From contig NZ_BMVO01000001.1 of assembly GCF_014650755.1 (NCBI RefSeq), positions 806,001-870,000 on the forward strand: DNA of 64,000 nt, read 5' to 3'. This DNA comes from Streptomyces chryseus. Lineage in GTDB: Bacteria > Actinomycetota > Actinomycetes > Streptomycetales > Streptomycetaceae. How positions within the stretch are numbered: the stretch's first letter is position 1; every line of letters starts with the position of its first letter. The notes under the pieces are model-generated. The model did no database searches. It saw only the letters and a list, made by a program, of their open reading frames with translations, and was not told the origin of the DNA. Below are positions 20,792 to 30,394 of the stretch, piece by piece. Made by a program: the position numbers and the translations under genes.

Positions 20792-21781
20792 TCAGAAGAC
20801 GTACGCGTCCACCTCGGCGAGATACGCCTCCCTGCGCTTCTCGTCGTGGTCGAGGAAGGAGGCGCGGAAGGAGTTGCGGGCCAGCTCGCGCAACTGCTCC
20901 TGGCCGAGGCCGAGCGCCTCGCGCACCGCGTGGAACGTGTCGCCGACGTACCCGCCGAAGTAGGCGGGGTCGTCGGAGTTCACGGTGACCAGCAGCCCGG
21001 CGTCCATCATCGCGCGCAGCGGGTGGTCCTCCAGGACGTCGACGGCCCGCAGCCGTACGTTCGACAGCGGGCACAGCGTCAGCGGCACCTGGTCGCGCAC
21101 GAGCCGCTTCACGAGCTCGGGGTCCTCCAGGGAGCGCAGTCCGTGGTCCACACGCTCGACGCGCAGGACGTCCAGTGCCTCCCAGATGTACGCCGGCGGC
21201 CCCTCCTCGCCCGCGTGCGCGACCGCGCGCAGCCCCATGGCCCGCGCGGCGTCGTACACCTCACGGAACTTCGACGGCGGGTGCCCGACCTCGGCCGAGT
21301 CCAGACCGACGGCCGTGATGCGGTGCAGGTACGGCCGGGCGGCCTCCAGCGTCTCCATCGCGGACTCGGCGGACTGGTCGCGCAGGAAGCACATGATCAG
21401 CTGGGTGGAGATGCCGTGCCGCTCCTCGCTCCGGTCCAGGGCGCGGGCGAGCCCCTCGACGACCGTGCCCAGGGGGACTCCGCGCGCGGTGTGCGCCTGC
21501 GGGTCGAAGAAGATCTCGGCGTGCCGTACGCCCTGAGCGGCCGCCCGCGCCAGGTAGGCGTCGGCGAGCCGGTCGAAGTCGTCCTCGGTGACCAGGACCG
21601 CCATCAGCGCGTAGTACAGGTCGAGGAACGACTGGAGGTCGTCGAAGAGGTAGGCGCGGCGCAGTTCCTCCGTGGTGGAGTGGGGCAGCACCACGGCGTT
21701 GCGGGCGGCGAGTTCGAAGGCCAGCTCGGGTTCGAGGGTGCCTTCGATGTGGAGGTGCAGTTCGGCCTTGGGGAGGGGCAT
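20792..21781 (-). CDS. Adenosine/adenine deaminase
   Basis: Purine salvage enzyme that deaminates adenosine or adenine. The 329-aa TIM-barrel protein has the metal motif HLHIEGTLEPEL (9-20), the HAGEEG segment, VDHGLRSLEDPEL, and NSDDPAYFGGYVGD with catalytic Asp residues. The IEGTLEPEL variant and the short length are common in the adenine deaminase branch, so adenine may be the true substrate; the two activities cannot be separated safely by eye. Confidence 0.88.
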   Translation of the reverse strand: MPLPKAELHLHIEGTLEPELAFELAARNAVVLPHSTTEELRRAYLFDDLQSFLDLYYALMAVLVTEDDFDRLADAYLARAAAQGVRHAEIFFDPQAHTARGVPLGTVVEGLARALDRSEERHGISTQLIMCFLRDQSAESAMETLEAARPYLHRITAVGLDSAEVGHPPSKFREVYDAARAMGLRAVAHAGEEGPPAYIWEALDVLRVERVDHGLRSLEDPELVKRLVRDQVPLTLCPLSNVRLRAVDVLEDHPLRAMMDAGLLVTVNSDDPAYFGGYVGDTFHAVREALGLGQEQLRELARNSFRASFLDHDEKRREAYLAEVDAYVF

Positions 21782-21834
21782 GAGGGTCTTCTCGTCGGGG
21801 ACGTGCGGGTGGGGGGACGCGGGAGCCGGCGGGC

Positions 21835-22752
21835 TCAGGGCTTCAGGGGGTGGCGCTTGGGGAGGGGCACCCGCATGAGGTCGGCGGCGACGGTCAGCTC
21901 GCCGTCGAAACCGGCCGCGCGGGCCTGCCGTTCGAAGACCTCGGGATCGGTGTAGCGCTGCGAGAAGTGGGTGAGGACGAGGTGGCGTACGCCGGCGTCG
22001 CGCGCCGCCCGGGCGGCCTGGCCGGCCGTCAGGTGGCCGTGCTCGGCGGCGAGCGCCATGTCCTCGTCGAGGAAGGTCGACTCGATGACGAGCATGTCGC
22101 AGCCCTCGGCGAGGACGTGCACGCCGTCGCAGAGCCGGGTGTCCATGACGAACGCGAACCGCTGCCCGCGCCGCTCCTCGCTGACCTGGTCGAGCGTGAT
22201 GTCGCCGAGCCGCCCCTCGCGCTGGATGCGGCCGACGTCGGGGCCCTTGACTCCGTGCTCGGCCAGGAGCGCGGGCAGCATGCGGCGCCCGTCCGGCTCG
22301 GTGAGCCGGTAGCCGTACGACTCGACGGGGTGCGACAGCCTGACCGCGTCGAGGACGTACGAGGGACCGGTCGCGAGCGCCCCGTCCCCGGCGACCGGCG
22401 CCTCGGTCAGCCGGACCGTCTCGCGGTAGGCCGTGGCGTACCGCAGCCGGTCGAAGAAGCGCTGTCCGCTCGCCGGGTAGTGGGCGGTGACGGGGTGCGG
22501 GACACGGTCCAGGTTGATGCGCTGGATCACTCCGGCGAGGCCGAGCGAGTGGTCACCGTGGAAGTGGGTGACGCAGATCCGGTTGATGTCGTGCGCGGCC
22601 ACGCCGGCCCGGAGCATCTGGCGCTGGGTGCCCTCGCCGGGGTCGAAGAGGATGCCCTCGCCGTCCCAGCGCAGGAGGTAACCGTTGTGGTTGCGGTGCC
22701 GGGTGGGGACCTGACTGGCGGTGCCGAGGACCACCAGTTCTCGTGCGGACAC
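21835..22752 (-). CDS. rnz: Ribonuclease Z
   Basis: Zinc endonuclease that trims tRNA 3' ends. The 305-aa beta-lactamase-fold protein has the [10 protein letters not shown] metal motif, the family opening [13 protein letters not shown], the C-terminal [10 protein letters not shown] motif and a VIESTF segment. GTG at 22752 is chosen because AGGG lies 8 bases upstream. The HIT gene stop is 10 bases upstream, so they form one unit. Confidence 0.94.
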   Translation of the reverse strand: MSARELVVLGTASQVPTRHRNHNGYLLRWDGEGILFDPGEGTQRQMLRAGVAAHDINRICVTHFHGDHSLGLAGVIQRINLDRVPHPVTAHYPASGQRFFDRLRYATAYRETVRLTEAPVAGDGALATGPSYVLDAVRLSHPVESYGYRLTEPDGRRMLPALLAEHGVKGPDVGRIQREGRLGDITLDQVSEERRGQRFAFVMDTRLCDGVHVLAEGCDMLVIESTFLDEDMALAAEHGHLTAGQAARAARDAGVRHLVLTHFSQRYTDPEVFERQARAAGFDGELTVAADLMRVPLPKRHPLKP

Positions 22753-22762
22753 AGCAGCAGCC

Positions 22763-23122
22763 CTATCCGGGCGGCCAGTTGAGGCCACGTCCGCCGAGGA
22801 CGTGCGCGTGCGCGTGGAAGACGGTCTGGCCCGCGCCCGAACCGGTGTTGAAGACGACGCGGTATCCGGTGCCGTCGACCTTCTCCCCGGCGGCGACCCG
22901 GCCCGTCTCGGCGAGCACGTCGGCGAGGACCTGCGGCTCGGCGAGGGCCAGCGCGGCGGCGTCCCGGTGGTGCGCCTTGGGGATGACCAGGACGTGCGTC
23001 GGCGCCTGGGGGTTGATGTCGCGGAACGCCACGGTCGTCTCCGTCTCACGGACGATCGTCGCCGGCACCTCCCCCGCCACGATCTTGCAGAACAGGCAGT
23101 CTGCCTGGGGTTCACCCGCCAT
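22763..23122 (-). CDS. HIT-family nucleotide hydrolase
   Basis: Histidine triad protein (119 aa) that hydrolyses nucleoside phosphoramidates and related adenylates. The HIT motif is His103, His105 and His107 in [12 protein letters not shown]. The N-terminus has a zinc-type [10 protein letters not shown] motif. It precedes rnz closely in the same direction. Confidence 0.94.
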   Translation of the reverse strand: MAGEPQADCLFCKIVAGEVPATIVRETETTVAFRDINPQAPTHVLVIPKAHHRDAAALALAEPQVLADVLAETGRVAAGEKVDGTGYRVVFNTGSGAGQTVFHAHAHVLGGRGLNWPPG

Positions 23123-23215
23123 GGTCCTGGCCTCCTCGGTTCCGGCTGATCAGGATGTACTGATCAAGTATGGCCGCATGCTATCCGTGCCGGGCCCCGC
23201 GCCCGCCGAGCCGCT

Positions 23216-23959
23216 TCAGGACCAGCGGCCCGTGCGCCCCAGCAGCAGCGCCGCCGCCGCCGTCCCGGCGGTCGACGTACGCAGCACGCTGCTTCCCAGC
23301 CGGTACGGCTTCGCGCCCGCCTCCGCGAACAGGGCCAACTCCTCGGGGGAGACGCCCCCTTCCGGCCCGACCACGAGCACGAGGGAGCCCGCGTCCGGCA
23401 GCCCCGCCGTGGCGAGCGCCCCGCTGCCCACCGACGCGTCCTCGTGCAGTACGGCCGCGAAGTCCGCCGCGGCAAGGAGCGCGCCCACCTGCTTGGTCGT
23501 CAGCGCCTCGGCGACCTCGGGGAAGCGCAGCCTGCGCGACTGCTTGCCGGCCTCCCGCGCCGTCGCCCGCCACTTGGCGAGGGACTTCGCGCCCCGGTCA
23601 CCGCGCCACTGCGTGATGCAGCGGGACGCCTGCCACGGCACGATCGCGTCGACGCCGGTCTCCGTCATCGTCTCCACGGCCACCTCGCCCCGGTCGCCCT
23701 TGGGAAGCGCCTGTACGACGGTGATACGCGGCTCCGGCCGCGGCTCCACGGTCACGTCCGTCACGTCGACGACGAGCCGGTCCTTGCCCTCGGCCGCCAG
23801 CACCACGGCCGCCGCGCCGGCGCCGCGCCCGTCGGTCAGTACGACGTGCTCCCCCGCGTGCAGCCGGCGCACCGAGACGGCGTGCCGCCCCTCGGGCCCT
23901 TCGAGCACGAACCGGCCCTTCGCCGGTACGGTGTCGACGACGAACACCGGCGCCGTCAC
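23216..23959 (-). CDS. rsmE: 16S rRNA (uracil1498-N3)-methyltransferase RsmE
   Basis: SPOUT-fold methyltransferase that modifies U1498 of 16S rRNA with S-adenosylmethionine. The 247-aa protein has an N-terminal PUA-like domain (about 1-70) and the C-terminal trefoil knot with VVGPEGGVSPEEL and the LGSSVLRTSTAGTAAA motif. The GTG start overlaps the stop of the upstream oxygenase gene by 4 bases (GTGA), so translation is coupled. Confidence 0.95.
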   Translation of the reverse strand: MTAPVFVVDTVPAKGRFVLEGPEGRHAVSVRRLHAGEHVVLTDGRGAGAAAVVLAAEGKDRLVVDVTDVTVEPRPEPRITVVQALPKGDRGEVAVETMTETGVDAIVPWQASRCITQWRGDRGAKSLAKWRATAREAGKQSRRLRFPEVAEALTTKQVGALLAAADFAAVLHEDASVGSGALATAGLPDAGSLVLVVGPEGGVSPEELALFAEAGAKPYRLGSSVLRTSTAGTAAAALLLGRTGRWS

Positions 23960-25038
23960 ACCGCACCGCCCGCGCTTCGCAGGTCCAGCGCCGCGCGCGC
24001 CGCGTCGGTCTCGGCCGCCAGGACCTCGACCAGCTGCCCGGCCGGCATCTCCCGCGCCATCCGGTGCCCCTGGCCGGCCCACAGCGCCATGCCCTGCGCG
24101 TCGCCCGCCTTGGCGGCGGCCTTGCGCAGGCCGGAGGTGATGTGGTGGACCTGGGGGTAGGCGGCCGGGGCGTACGGGCCGTGCTCGCGCATGAAGCGGT
24201 TGACGAGGCCGCGTGCGGGGCGTCCCGAGAACGCCCGCGTGAGTTCCGTGCGTACGAACAGCGGATTGGTCATGGCCTGCTTGTGCAGGACGTTGGCGCC
24301 GGACTCCGGGCACACCAGGAACGCGGTGCCGAGCTGCGCCGCGTCCGCGCCCAGCGCGAGGACCGCCGCGATCTGCGCGCCGCGCATGAGGCCGCCGGCC
24401 GCGACGATCGGCAGCGGCACGGTCTCGCGCACCTGCGCGACGAGGGACAGCAGACCGATGCCACTGCCGTCGTTCTTCGGATCGTCGCGGTGCGTTCCCT
24501 GGTGGCCGCCGGCCTCGATGCCCTGGACGCACACGGCGTCGGCCCCGGCCCACTGCGCCGCCTGCGCCTCTTCGGGCGTGGTGACGGTCACGACGGTGAG
24601 GGTGCCGGCCTTCGCGAAGGCGTCGAGCACGGACCGGGTGGGGCAGCCGAAGGTGAAGGAGACGACCGGGACCGGGTCGTCGATGAGGATCGCCAGCTTG
24701 GCCTCGTAGCCGTCGTCGGCGCAGTTGTCGGACTCGCCGAGGGGGGTGTCGTACCAGTCGGCCTCGCCGGCGAGCTGATGGCGGTAGACGTCGACGGCGG
24801 CGGGGTCGACGTGACTCGGCTGCGGCATGAAGAGATTGACGCCGAACGGCCGGCTCGTCAGGCCCCGCAGCTGCTTGATCTCCTCGTACATGCCGTCCGC
24901 GGTCTTGTAACCGGCGGCAAGGAACCCGAGGCCGCCGGCCTCACAGACGGCGGCGACGAGCTGAGGACTGGAAGCGCCGCCCGCCATGGGGGCCTGCACG
25001 ATCGGATAACGGCAGAGATCGGTCAGTGCGGAGGACAT
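23956..25038 (-). CDS. Nitronate monooxygenase (NMO / 2-nitropropane dioxygenase family)
   Basis: FMN-dependent oxygenase that detoxifies alkyl nitronates. The 360-aa TIM barrel has the N-terminal PIVQAPMAGGASSPQL motif, the GIEAGGHQG motif with the catalytic His, and the phosphate-binding VAAGGLMRG and GADAAQLGTAFL segments. It is coupled to rsmE. Some family members act on other substrates, so the exact reaction is inferred. Confidence 0.9.
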   Translation of the reverse strand: MSSALTDLCRYPIVQAPMAGGASSPQLVAAVCEAGGLGFLAAGYKTADGMYEEIKQLRGLTSRPFGVNLFMPQPSHVDPAAVDVYRHQLAGEADWYDTPLGESDNCADDGYEAKLAILIDDPVPVVSFTFGCPTRSVLDAFAKAGTLTVVTVTTPEEAQAAQWAGADAVCVQGIEAGGHQGTHRDDPKNDGSGIGLLSLVAQVRETVPLPIVAAGGLMRGAQIAAVLALGADAAQLGTAFLVCPESGANVLHKQAMTNPLFVRTELTRAFSGRPARGLVNRFMREHGPYAPAAYPQVHHITSGLRKAAAKAGDAQGMALWAGQGHRMAREMPAGQLVEVLAAETDAARAALDLRSAGGAV

Positions 25039-25105
25039 GAACGCATAGTTTCATGCCCTCCGCACTGCGCCGAATCGAGGCTTCCGCCTCTGGGGAGGCG
25101 AGCGC

Positions 25106-26239
25106 CTACCGCCCGTTGAAGGCGTCCTTCAGGCGCGAGAACAGACCCTGCTGCCCCGGCTGGAACTGGCCCGTGGGGCGCTCCTCGCCGCGCAGCTTCG
25201 CGAGCTGGCGCAGCAGGTCCTCCTGCTGCGGGTCCATCTTGGACGGGGTCAGTACCTCGACGTGCACGATGAGGTCGCCGCGACCGCCGCCGCGCAGGTG
25301 CGTGACGCCGCGTCCGTGCAGCGGGATCGACTGACCGGACTGCGTGCCCGGGCGTACGTCGATCTCCTCCACCCCGTCGAGCGTCTCCAGCGGACACTTC
25401 GTGCCCAGCGCGGCCGCCGTCATCGGGATCGTGACCGTGCAGTGCAGGTCGTCGCCGCGCCGCTGGAACACCGCGTGCGGCAGCTCGTGGATCTCGACGT
25501 ACAGGTCGCCGGCGGGACCGCCGCCGGGGCCGACCTCGCCCTCGCCCGCGAGCTGGATCCGCGTGCCGTTGTCGACACCGGCCGGGATCTTGACCGTCAG
25601 CGTCCGGCGCGAGCGCACGCGTCCGTCGCCGGCGCACTCGGGGCACGGGGTCGGTACGACCGTGCCGAAGCCCTGGCACTGCGGGCAGGGACGCGAGGTC
25701 ATGACCTGGCCCAGGAAGGACCGGGTGACCTGCGAGACCTCACCACGGCCGCGGCACATGTCGCAGGTCTGGGCGGAGGTGCCGGGTGCGGCGCCCTCGC
25801 CGGAACACGTCGTGCACACGACGGCCGTGTCGACCTGGATGTCCTTGGTCGTGCCGAAGGCCGCCTCGTTGAGGTCGATCTCCAGCCGGATCATCGCGTC
25901 CTGGCCGCGCCGCGTGCGCGACCTCGGGCCGCGCTGCGACGCCGTACCGAAGAACGCGTCCATGATGTCCGAGAAGTTCCCGAAGCCGCCCTGGCCGAAG
26001 CCGCCGGCTCCGCCGCCCGCCTGCGAGAGCGGGTCGCCGCCGAGGTCGTAGACCTGCTTCTTCTGCGGGTCCGACAACACCTCGTAGGCGGCGTTGATCT
26101 CCTTGAAACGCTCCTGCGTCTTGGGATCGGGATTCACGTCCGGGTGGAGCTCGCGCGCCAGCCGCCGGAATGCCTTCTTGATCTCATCCTGGGAAGCGTC
26201 GCGGCGTACGCCGAGTACGGCGTAGTAGTCGGTGGCCAC
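25106..26239 (-). CDS. dnaJ: Molecular chaperone DnaJ (hrcA-linked copy, DnaJ2)
   Basis: Hsp40 co-chaperone that stimulates DnaK and binds unfolded protein. The 377-aa type I protein has the J domain (1-67, HPD motif in ELHPDVNPD), a G/F-rich linker (about 73-90), four zinc repeats CTTCSGEG, CDMCRGRG, CPQCQGFG and CPECAGDG, and two C-terminal beta domains. It starts with GTG directly next to the hrcA TAA stop. Streptomyces usually has a second dnaJ in the dnaK operon, so this is the HrcA-controlled copy. Confidence 0.96.
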   Translation of the reverse strand: MATDYYAVLGVRRDASQDEIKKAFRRLARELHPDVNPDPKTQERFKEINAAYEVLSDPQKKQVYDLGGDPLSQAGGGAGGFGQGGFGNFSDIMDAFFGTASQRGPRSRTRRGQDAMIRLEIDLNEAAFGTTKDIQVDTAVVCTTCSGEGAAPGTSAQTCDMCRGRGEVSQVTRSFLGQVMTSRPCPQCQGFGTVVPTPCPECAGDGRVRSRRTLTVKIPAGVDNGTRIQLAGEGEVGPGGGPAGDLYVEIHELPHAVFQRRGDDLHCTVTIPMTAAALGTKCPLETLDGVEEIDVRPGTQSGQSIPLHGRGVTHLRGGGRGDLIVHVEVLTPSKMDPQQEDLLRQLAKLRGEERPTGQFQPGQQGLFSRLKDAFNGR

Positions 26240-27256
26240 TTACGACTCCGCCAGGATCTGTCCGACGTAACGTGCCACTGCGCGTACCGCTCCCATCGTT
26301 CCGGGGTAGTCCATGCGGGTCGGTCCGACCACGCCGAGTTTGGCGACTGCTTCGTCGCCCGAACCGTAGCCGACCGCGACGACGGACGTGGAGCTGAGCC
26401 CCTCGTGGGCGTTCTCGTGCCCGATTCGTACGGTCATGCCCGAGTCCGTGGCCTCACCCAGCAGCTTGAGGAGCACGACCTGCTCCTCCAGCGCCTCCAG
26501 CACCGGCCGGATGGTGAGGGGGAAATCGTGTCCGAAGCGGGTGAGATTGGCGGTGCCGCCGATCATCAGCCGCTCCTCGGTCTCTTCGACCAGGGTCTCC
26601 AGGAGGGAGGAGAGGACCGTGGAAACGGTACCCCTGTCCTCCGACTCGAAGGATTCGGGAAGGTCCTGCACCAGCTGCGGCACGTCCGCGAAGCGGCGCC
26701 CGACGACCCGGCTGTTGAGCCGGGCGCGCAGGTCCGCGAGGGACGTCTCGCCGAACGGCGCGGGGCAGTCGATCATGCGCTGCTCGACCCGGCCGGTGTC
26801 CGTGATGAGCACGAGCATCAGGCGGGCGGGAGCCAGCGAGAGGAGTTCCACGTGCCGCACCGTCGACCGGGTCAGCGACGGGTACTGCACGACGGCGACC
26901 TGCCGGGTCAGCTGCGCGAGCAGCCGCACCGTACGGGCCACTACGTCGTCGAGGTCGACCGCCCCGTCCATGAAGTTCTGGATGGCACGGCGCTCGGGCG
27001 ACGACAGGGGCTTGACCCCCGCGAGCTTGTCGACGAACAGCCGGTAGCCCTTGTCCGTCGGAATGCGCCCGGCGCTCGTGTGGGGCTGGGCGATGAAGCC
27101 CTCTTCCTCCAGGACGGCCATGTCGTTGCGGACCGTGGCCGGGGAGACGCCGAGCTTGTGCCGCTCGGTGAGCGCCTTCGAGCCGACGGGCTCCTCGGTG
27201 CCCACATAGTCCTGAACGATGGCGCGCAACACCTCAAGTCTGCGTTCGCTGAGCAT
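26240..27256 (-). CDS. hrcA: Heat-shock repressor HrcA
   Basis: Repressor that binds CIRCE operators and controls groE and dnaJ-type genes. The 338-aa length is typical. The N-terminal winged helix ([18 protein letters not shown]... [20 protein letters not shown]) is followed by the inserted dimerisation domain and a GAF-like domain. A CIRCE element lies 40 bases upstream, so the gene is autoregulated together with dnaJ. Confidence 0.97.
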   Translation of the reverse strand: MLSERRLEVLRAIVQDYVGTEEPVGSKALTERHKLGVSPATVRNDMAVLEEEGFIAQPHTSAGRIPTDKGYRLFVDKLAGVKPLSSPERRAIQNFMDGAVDLDDVVARTVRLLAQLTRQVAVVQYPSLTRSTVRHVELLSLAPARLMLVLITDTGRVEQRMIDCPAPFGETSLADLRARLNSRVVGRRFADVPQLVQDLPESFESEDRGTVSTVLSSLLETLVEETEERLMIGGTANLTRFGHDFPLTIRPVLEALEEQVVLLKLLGEATDSGMTVRIGHENAHEGLSSTSVVAVGYGSGDEAVAKLGVVGPTRMDYPGTMGAVRAVARYVGQILAES

Positions 27257-27295
27257 CTCGCACCACCTCCAGCTGGTCGGTCGTTCGGCGTCTGC

Positions 27296-27322
27296 CTGGC
27301 ACTCGCTGCGGGCGAGTGCCAG
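27296..27322. promoter_or_regulatory. CIRCE operator of hrcA-dnaJ
   Basis: CTGGCACTC-N9-GAGTGCCAG is a perfect 9-bp inverted repeat with the 9-base spacer of CIRCE. The core GCACTC/GAGTGC is canonical, while the outer CTG/CAG replaces the consensus TTA/TAA. It sits 40-66 bases upstream of the hrcA start. Confidence 0.92.
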
Positions 27323-27442
27323 CAGTCCCCGGCCCAGTGTACGGCGGGCGGGTACGCCCCGGGCAAGGGCGGCCGGTCACGTTACCGCGCGACGGCCCTG
27401 TTCAGCGGGCGAGGTCCCTTGTGATGGGACTAGCGTCGCGGT

Positions 27443-28174
27443 ATGGACGTCAGTTGGGAAGAGGCAGGCTGGGAGCGGCTCGCACAGGGGGTCGGCCGGC
27501 GGCGCATGCCCGTCTGGGACGCGACGGTGGGCCTGGTGGCCGGGAACGACGGCGGGGCGCTGCTGATCGACACGGGGGCGACCCTGCGCGAGGGCGTGGA
27601 GCTGCGGAGGCAGGCGCAGCGGCTGCTCGGCCCCGGGCGAAGAGTGACGCATATCGCGCTCACCCACCCGCATTTCGACCATGTGCTGGGCACGGCGGCG
27701 TTCGCGGGCACCCAGGTCTACGGGGCCGTGGGCATCGACGAGCTGATGCGGCGCGACCGGGACGCGCTGCGGGACGACGCGGTGCGGCACGGGGTCGAGC
27801 GGGGCGAGGCGGCGGAGGCGACGGACGTGCTGGTCGCCCCGCACCACCTGGTGTGCGGCGAGTGGACGCTGGACCTGGGCGGCGGCCGCCAGGTGCTGCT
27901 CGCGAACGTCGGCCCCGGGCACAGCGGTCACGACCTGGCGGTACTGGTGCCGGGCAGCCCGGAGGTGGTCTTCTGCGGCGACCTGGTGGAGGAGTCGGGC
28001 ACCCCGCAGGCCGGCTCCGACGCCCACCCGGCCCGCTGGCCGGCGGCCCTGGACCGGCTGCTGGCGCTGGGCGGCGAGAACGCGGCGTACGTGCCGGGGC
28101 ACGGGGCGGTGGTGGACGCTGCGTACGTACGGACGCAGCGGGACGCGCTGGCGGCGCGATTCGACGTGTCCTGA
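27443..28174 (+). CDS. Metallo-beta-lactamase fold hydrolase
   Basis: A 243-aa hydrolase of unknown substrate. The metal motif is LTHPHFDHVLG (His75, His77, Asp79, His80), with further ligands in GPGHSGHD, FCGDLVEE and PGHG. It is divergent from hrcA and 27 bases upstream of the DUF3097 gene, with which it is probably co-transcribed. No signal peptide is seen, so it is cytoplasmic. Confidence 0.9.
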   Translation: MDVSWEEAGWERLAQGVGRRRMPVWDATVGLVAGNDGGALLIDTGATLREGVELRRQAQRLLGPGRRVTHIALTHPHFDHVLGTAAFAGTQVYGAVGIDELMRRDRDALRDDAVRHGVERGEAAEATDVLVAPHHLVCGEWTLDLGGGRQVLLANVGPGHSGHDLAVLVPGSPEVVFCGDLVEESGTPQAGSDAHPARWPAALDRLLALGGENAAYVPGHGAVVDAAYVRTQRDALAARFDVS

Positions 28175-28201
28175 CCAGGGGGCGGGACTATCGTCGGCCC
28201 A

Positions 28202-29032
28202 ATGCGCAGCCGACAGTACGGGCCGGATCTCACCCCGCCCTGGAAGAAGACCGCTCCCGTTCCCGAGGTTCCGGCCGAGGCCGATCTGGTCGTGGAGGAG
28301 GTCGGCACCGGTTTCTGCGGTGCGGTGATCCGGTGCGAGAAGACGGCGCAGGGGCCGGTCGTGACCCTGGAGGACCGCTTCGGGAAGCACCGGGTGTTCC
28401 CGATGGAACCGCGCGGCTTCCTGCTGGAGGGCCGTGTCGTCACGCTGGTCCGCCCGTCCGCCGCCGCCGCGCGGGGCCCGGCGCGTACGGCGTCGGGGTC
28501 GGTGGCGGTGCCCGGGGCGCGGGCGCGGGTGGCGCGGGCCGGGCGGATCTACGTGGAGGGACGTCACGACGCGGAGCTGGTCGAGCGGGTGTGGGGCGAC
28601 GACCTGCGCGTCGAGGGCGTGGTCGTGGAGTACCTGGAGGGCATCGACGACCTTCCCGCGATCGTCGCGGAGTTCGGCCCCGCCCCGGACGCGCGCCTGG
28701 GCGTACTGGTCGACCATCTGGTCCCGGGCTCCAAGGAGTCCCGGATCGCCGCGCAGGTCACGGACGCGAGCGTGCTGGTCGTCGGGCACCCGTACATCGA
28801 CGTGTGGGAGGCGGTGAAGCCGTCGGCGGTGGGCATCGCCGCGTGGCCGAAGGTGCCGCGGGGGCAGGACTGGAAGACCGGCGTGTGCCGGGGGCTGGGC
28901 TGGCCGGAGAACACGGGGGCGGCGTGGCAGCGGATCCTGGGCTCGGTCCGCTCGTACCGGGACCTGGAGCCGGCGCTGCTGGGGCGGGTGGAGGAGCTGA
29001 TCGACTTCGTCACGGCGGCGCCGGATCACTGA
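28202..29032 (+). CDS. DUF3097-family protein
   Basis: A 276-aa protein of an actinobacterial conserved family without known function. Recognisable parts are the opening YGPDLTPPWKK, the segment GRIYVEGRHDAELVERVWG, and VDHLVPGSKESRIA. The middle (about 115-240) resembles a TOPRIM-like fold in its acidic pattern (E..D.D), which is an inference only. It follows the metallo-hydrolase and converges with hemW. Confidence 0.87.
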   Translation: MRSRQYGPDLTPPWKKTAPVPEVPAEADLVVEEVGTGFCGAVIRCEKTAQGPVVTLEDRFGKHRVFPMEPRGFLLEGRVVTLVRPSAAAARGPARTASGSVAVPGARARVARAGRIYVEGRHDAELVERVWGDDLRVEGVVVEYLEGIDDLPAIVAEFGPAPDARLGVLVDHLVPGSKESRIAAQVTDASVLVVGHPYIDVWEAVKPSAVGIAAWPKVPRGQDWKTGVCRGLGWPENTGAAWQRILGSVRSYRDLEPALLGRVEELIDFVTAAPDH

Positions 29033-29139
29033 GCGGGTGCGGACCGGGGGCTGGAGCAGCGCCCCGATTCGGGAAGGGGCGGGGAAAGCCCCGCGCAGCG
29101 GTCGCCCGCGCCGCACCGCCCACCCGCCCTCCTGCGGGA

Positions 29140-30372
29140 TCAGTCCACCAGGTCCCGGACCACCGCGTCCGCCAGCAGCCGCCCGCGCAGCGTCAGCACC
29201 GCCCGCCCCGCCGCGAACGGCTCCGGGGCCAGCAGGCCGTCGGCCAGCGCCCGCTCCGCCGCCGCGAGGCCCGCGGGGGCCAGCAGGGACAGCGGGCAGC
29301 CGTCCGCGAGCCGGAGCTCCAGCAGGATGCGCTCCACGCGCCGGTCCTCCGCCGGAAGCACCTCACGCCCGGCCCCCGGGGAACGCCCGTCCCCCAGGGC
29401 CTGGGCGTAGGCGCCCGGGTGCTTGACGTTCCACCAGCGCACCCCGCCCACGTGGCTGTGCGCCCCCGGCCCCGCGCCCCACCAGTCCGCCCCGCGCCAG
29501 TACAGCTCGTTGTGCAGGCACCGCGCCGCGTCGGACGTGGCCCAGTTCGACACCTCGTACCACTCGAACCCGGCGGCGGACAGCGCGGACTCCGTCATCA
29601 GGTACCGGTCGGCGTGCACGTCGTCGTCGGTCATCGGCACCTCGCCGCGCCGGATCCGTCGCGCCAGCTGCGTCCCCTCCTCCACGATCAGCGCGTACGC
29701 GCTCACGTGGTCGGGGCCCGCGCCGATCGCCGCGTCCAGTGACGCCTGCCAGTCCGCGTCGGACTCGCCGGGCGTGCCGTAGATCAGGTCGAGGTTGACG
29801 TGCTCGAAGCCCGCGGCCCGCGCCTCCGCGACGCACGCCTCCGGCCGCCCGGGCGTGTGCGTGCGGTCCAGGATCTTCAGTACGTGCTGCTTCGCGCTCT
29901 GCATGCCGAAGGAGATCCGGTTGAAACCGCCGGCCCGCAGCTCCGCCAGGTACTGCGGATTGACCGACTCCGGATTGGCCTCCGTGGTGATCTCCGCGTC
30001 GTCCGCGAGCCCGAACTCGTCCCGGATCACCCCCAGCATCCGTACGAGGTCACCCGCCGCCAGCAGCGTCGGCGTACCGCCGCCCACGAATACCGTCCGT
30101 ACCGGGCGCGGGTCGTCGCCGAGGACCTTGCGGGCCAGGCGGACCTCCTCCACCAGCGTGTCCGCGTAGTTGTCACGCGAGGCCAGCGCACCGCCCGAGC
30201 CGCGCAGCTCGGTCGCCGTGTAGGTGTTGAAGTCGCAGTAGCCGCAGCGGGTCGCGCAGTACGGGACGTGCAGGTAGAAGCCGAGCGGCCGCTCCGCCGC
30301 GCCGGCCAGGGCGTGCGCGGGCAGCGCCCCGTCGTGGGGCATGGGCTCACCGTCGGGCAGGACTGAAGGCAT
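29140..30372 (-). CDS. hemW: HemW-type radical SAM protein (haem chaperone)
   Basis: Radical SAM protein related to coproporphyrinogen III oxidase but thought to insert or carry haem. The 410-aa product has the cluster motif Cys39-x3-Cys43-x2-Cys46 in YCATRCGYCDF, the GGGTPTLL motif, and a C-terminal HemN-like domain. HemW proteins usually lack the true coproporphyrinogen oxidase features, so a haem chaperone role is favoured. A SpoIIE-type phosphatase gene lies 22 bases upstream on the same strand. Confidence 0.92.
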   Translation of the reverse strand: MPSVLPDGEPMPHDGALPAHALAGAAERPLGFYLHVPYCATRCGYCDFNTYTATELRGSGGALASRDNYADTLVEEVRLARKVLGDDPRPVRTVFVGGGTPTLLAAGDLVRMLGVIRDEFGLADDAEITTEANPESVNPQYLAELRAGGFNRISFGMQSAKQHVLKILDRTHTPGRPEACVAEARAAGFEHVNLDLIYGTPGESDADWQASLDAAIGAGPDHVSAYALIVEEGTQLARRIRRGEVPMTDDDVHADRYLMTESALSAAGFEWYEVSNWATSDAARCLHNELYWRGADWWGAGPGAHSHVGGVRWWNVKHPGAYAQALGDGRSPGAGREVLPAEDRRVERILLELRLADGCPLSLLAPAGLAAAERALADGLLAPEPFAAGRAVLTLRGRLLADAVVRDLVD

Positions 30373-30394
30373 GCCCCCATTGTCACAGCTCCGC

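Noticed and set aside
29075..29096. GC hairpin (GCGGGG-AAAG-CCCCGC) between the DUF3097 gene and hemW
   Set aside because: A weak 6-bp stem of a type common in Streptomyces intergenic DNA; not strong enough to call a terminator.
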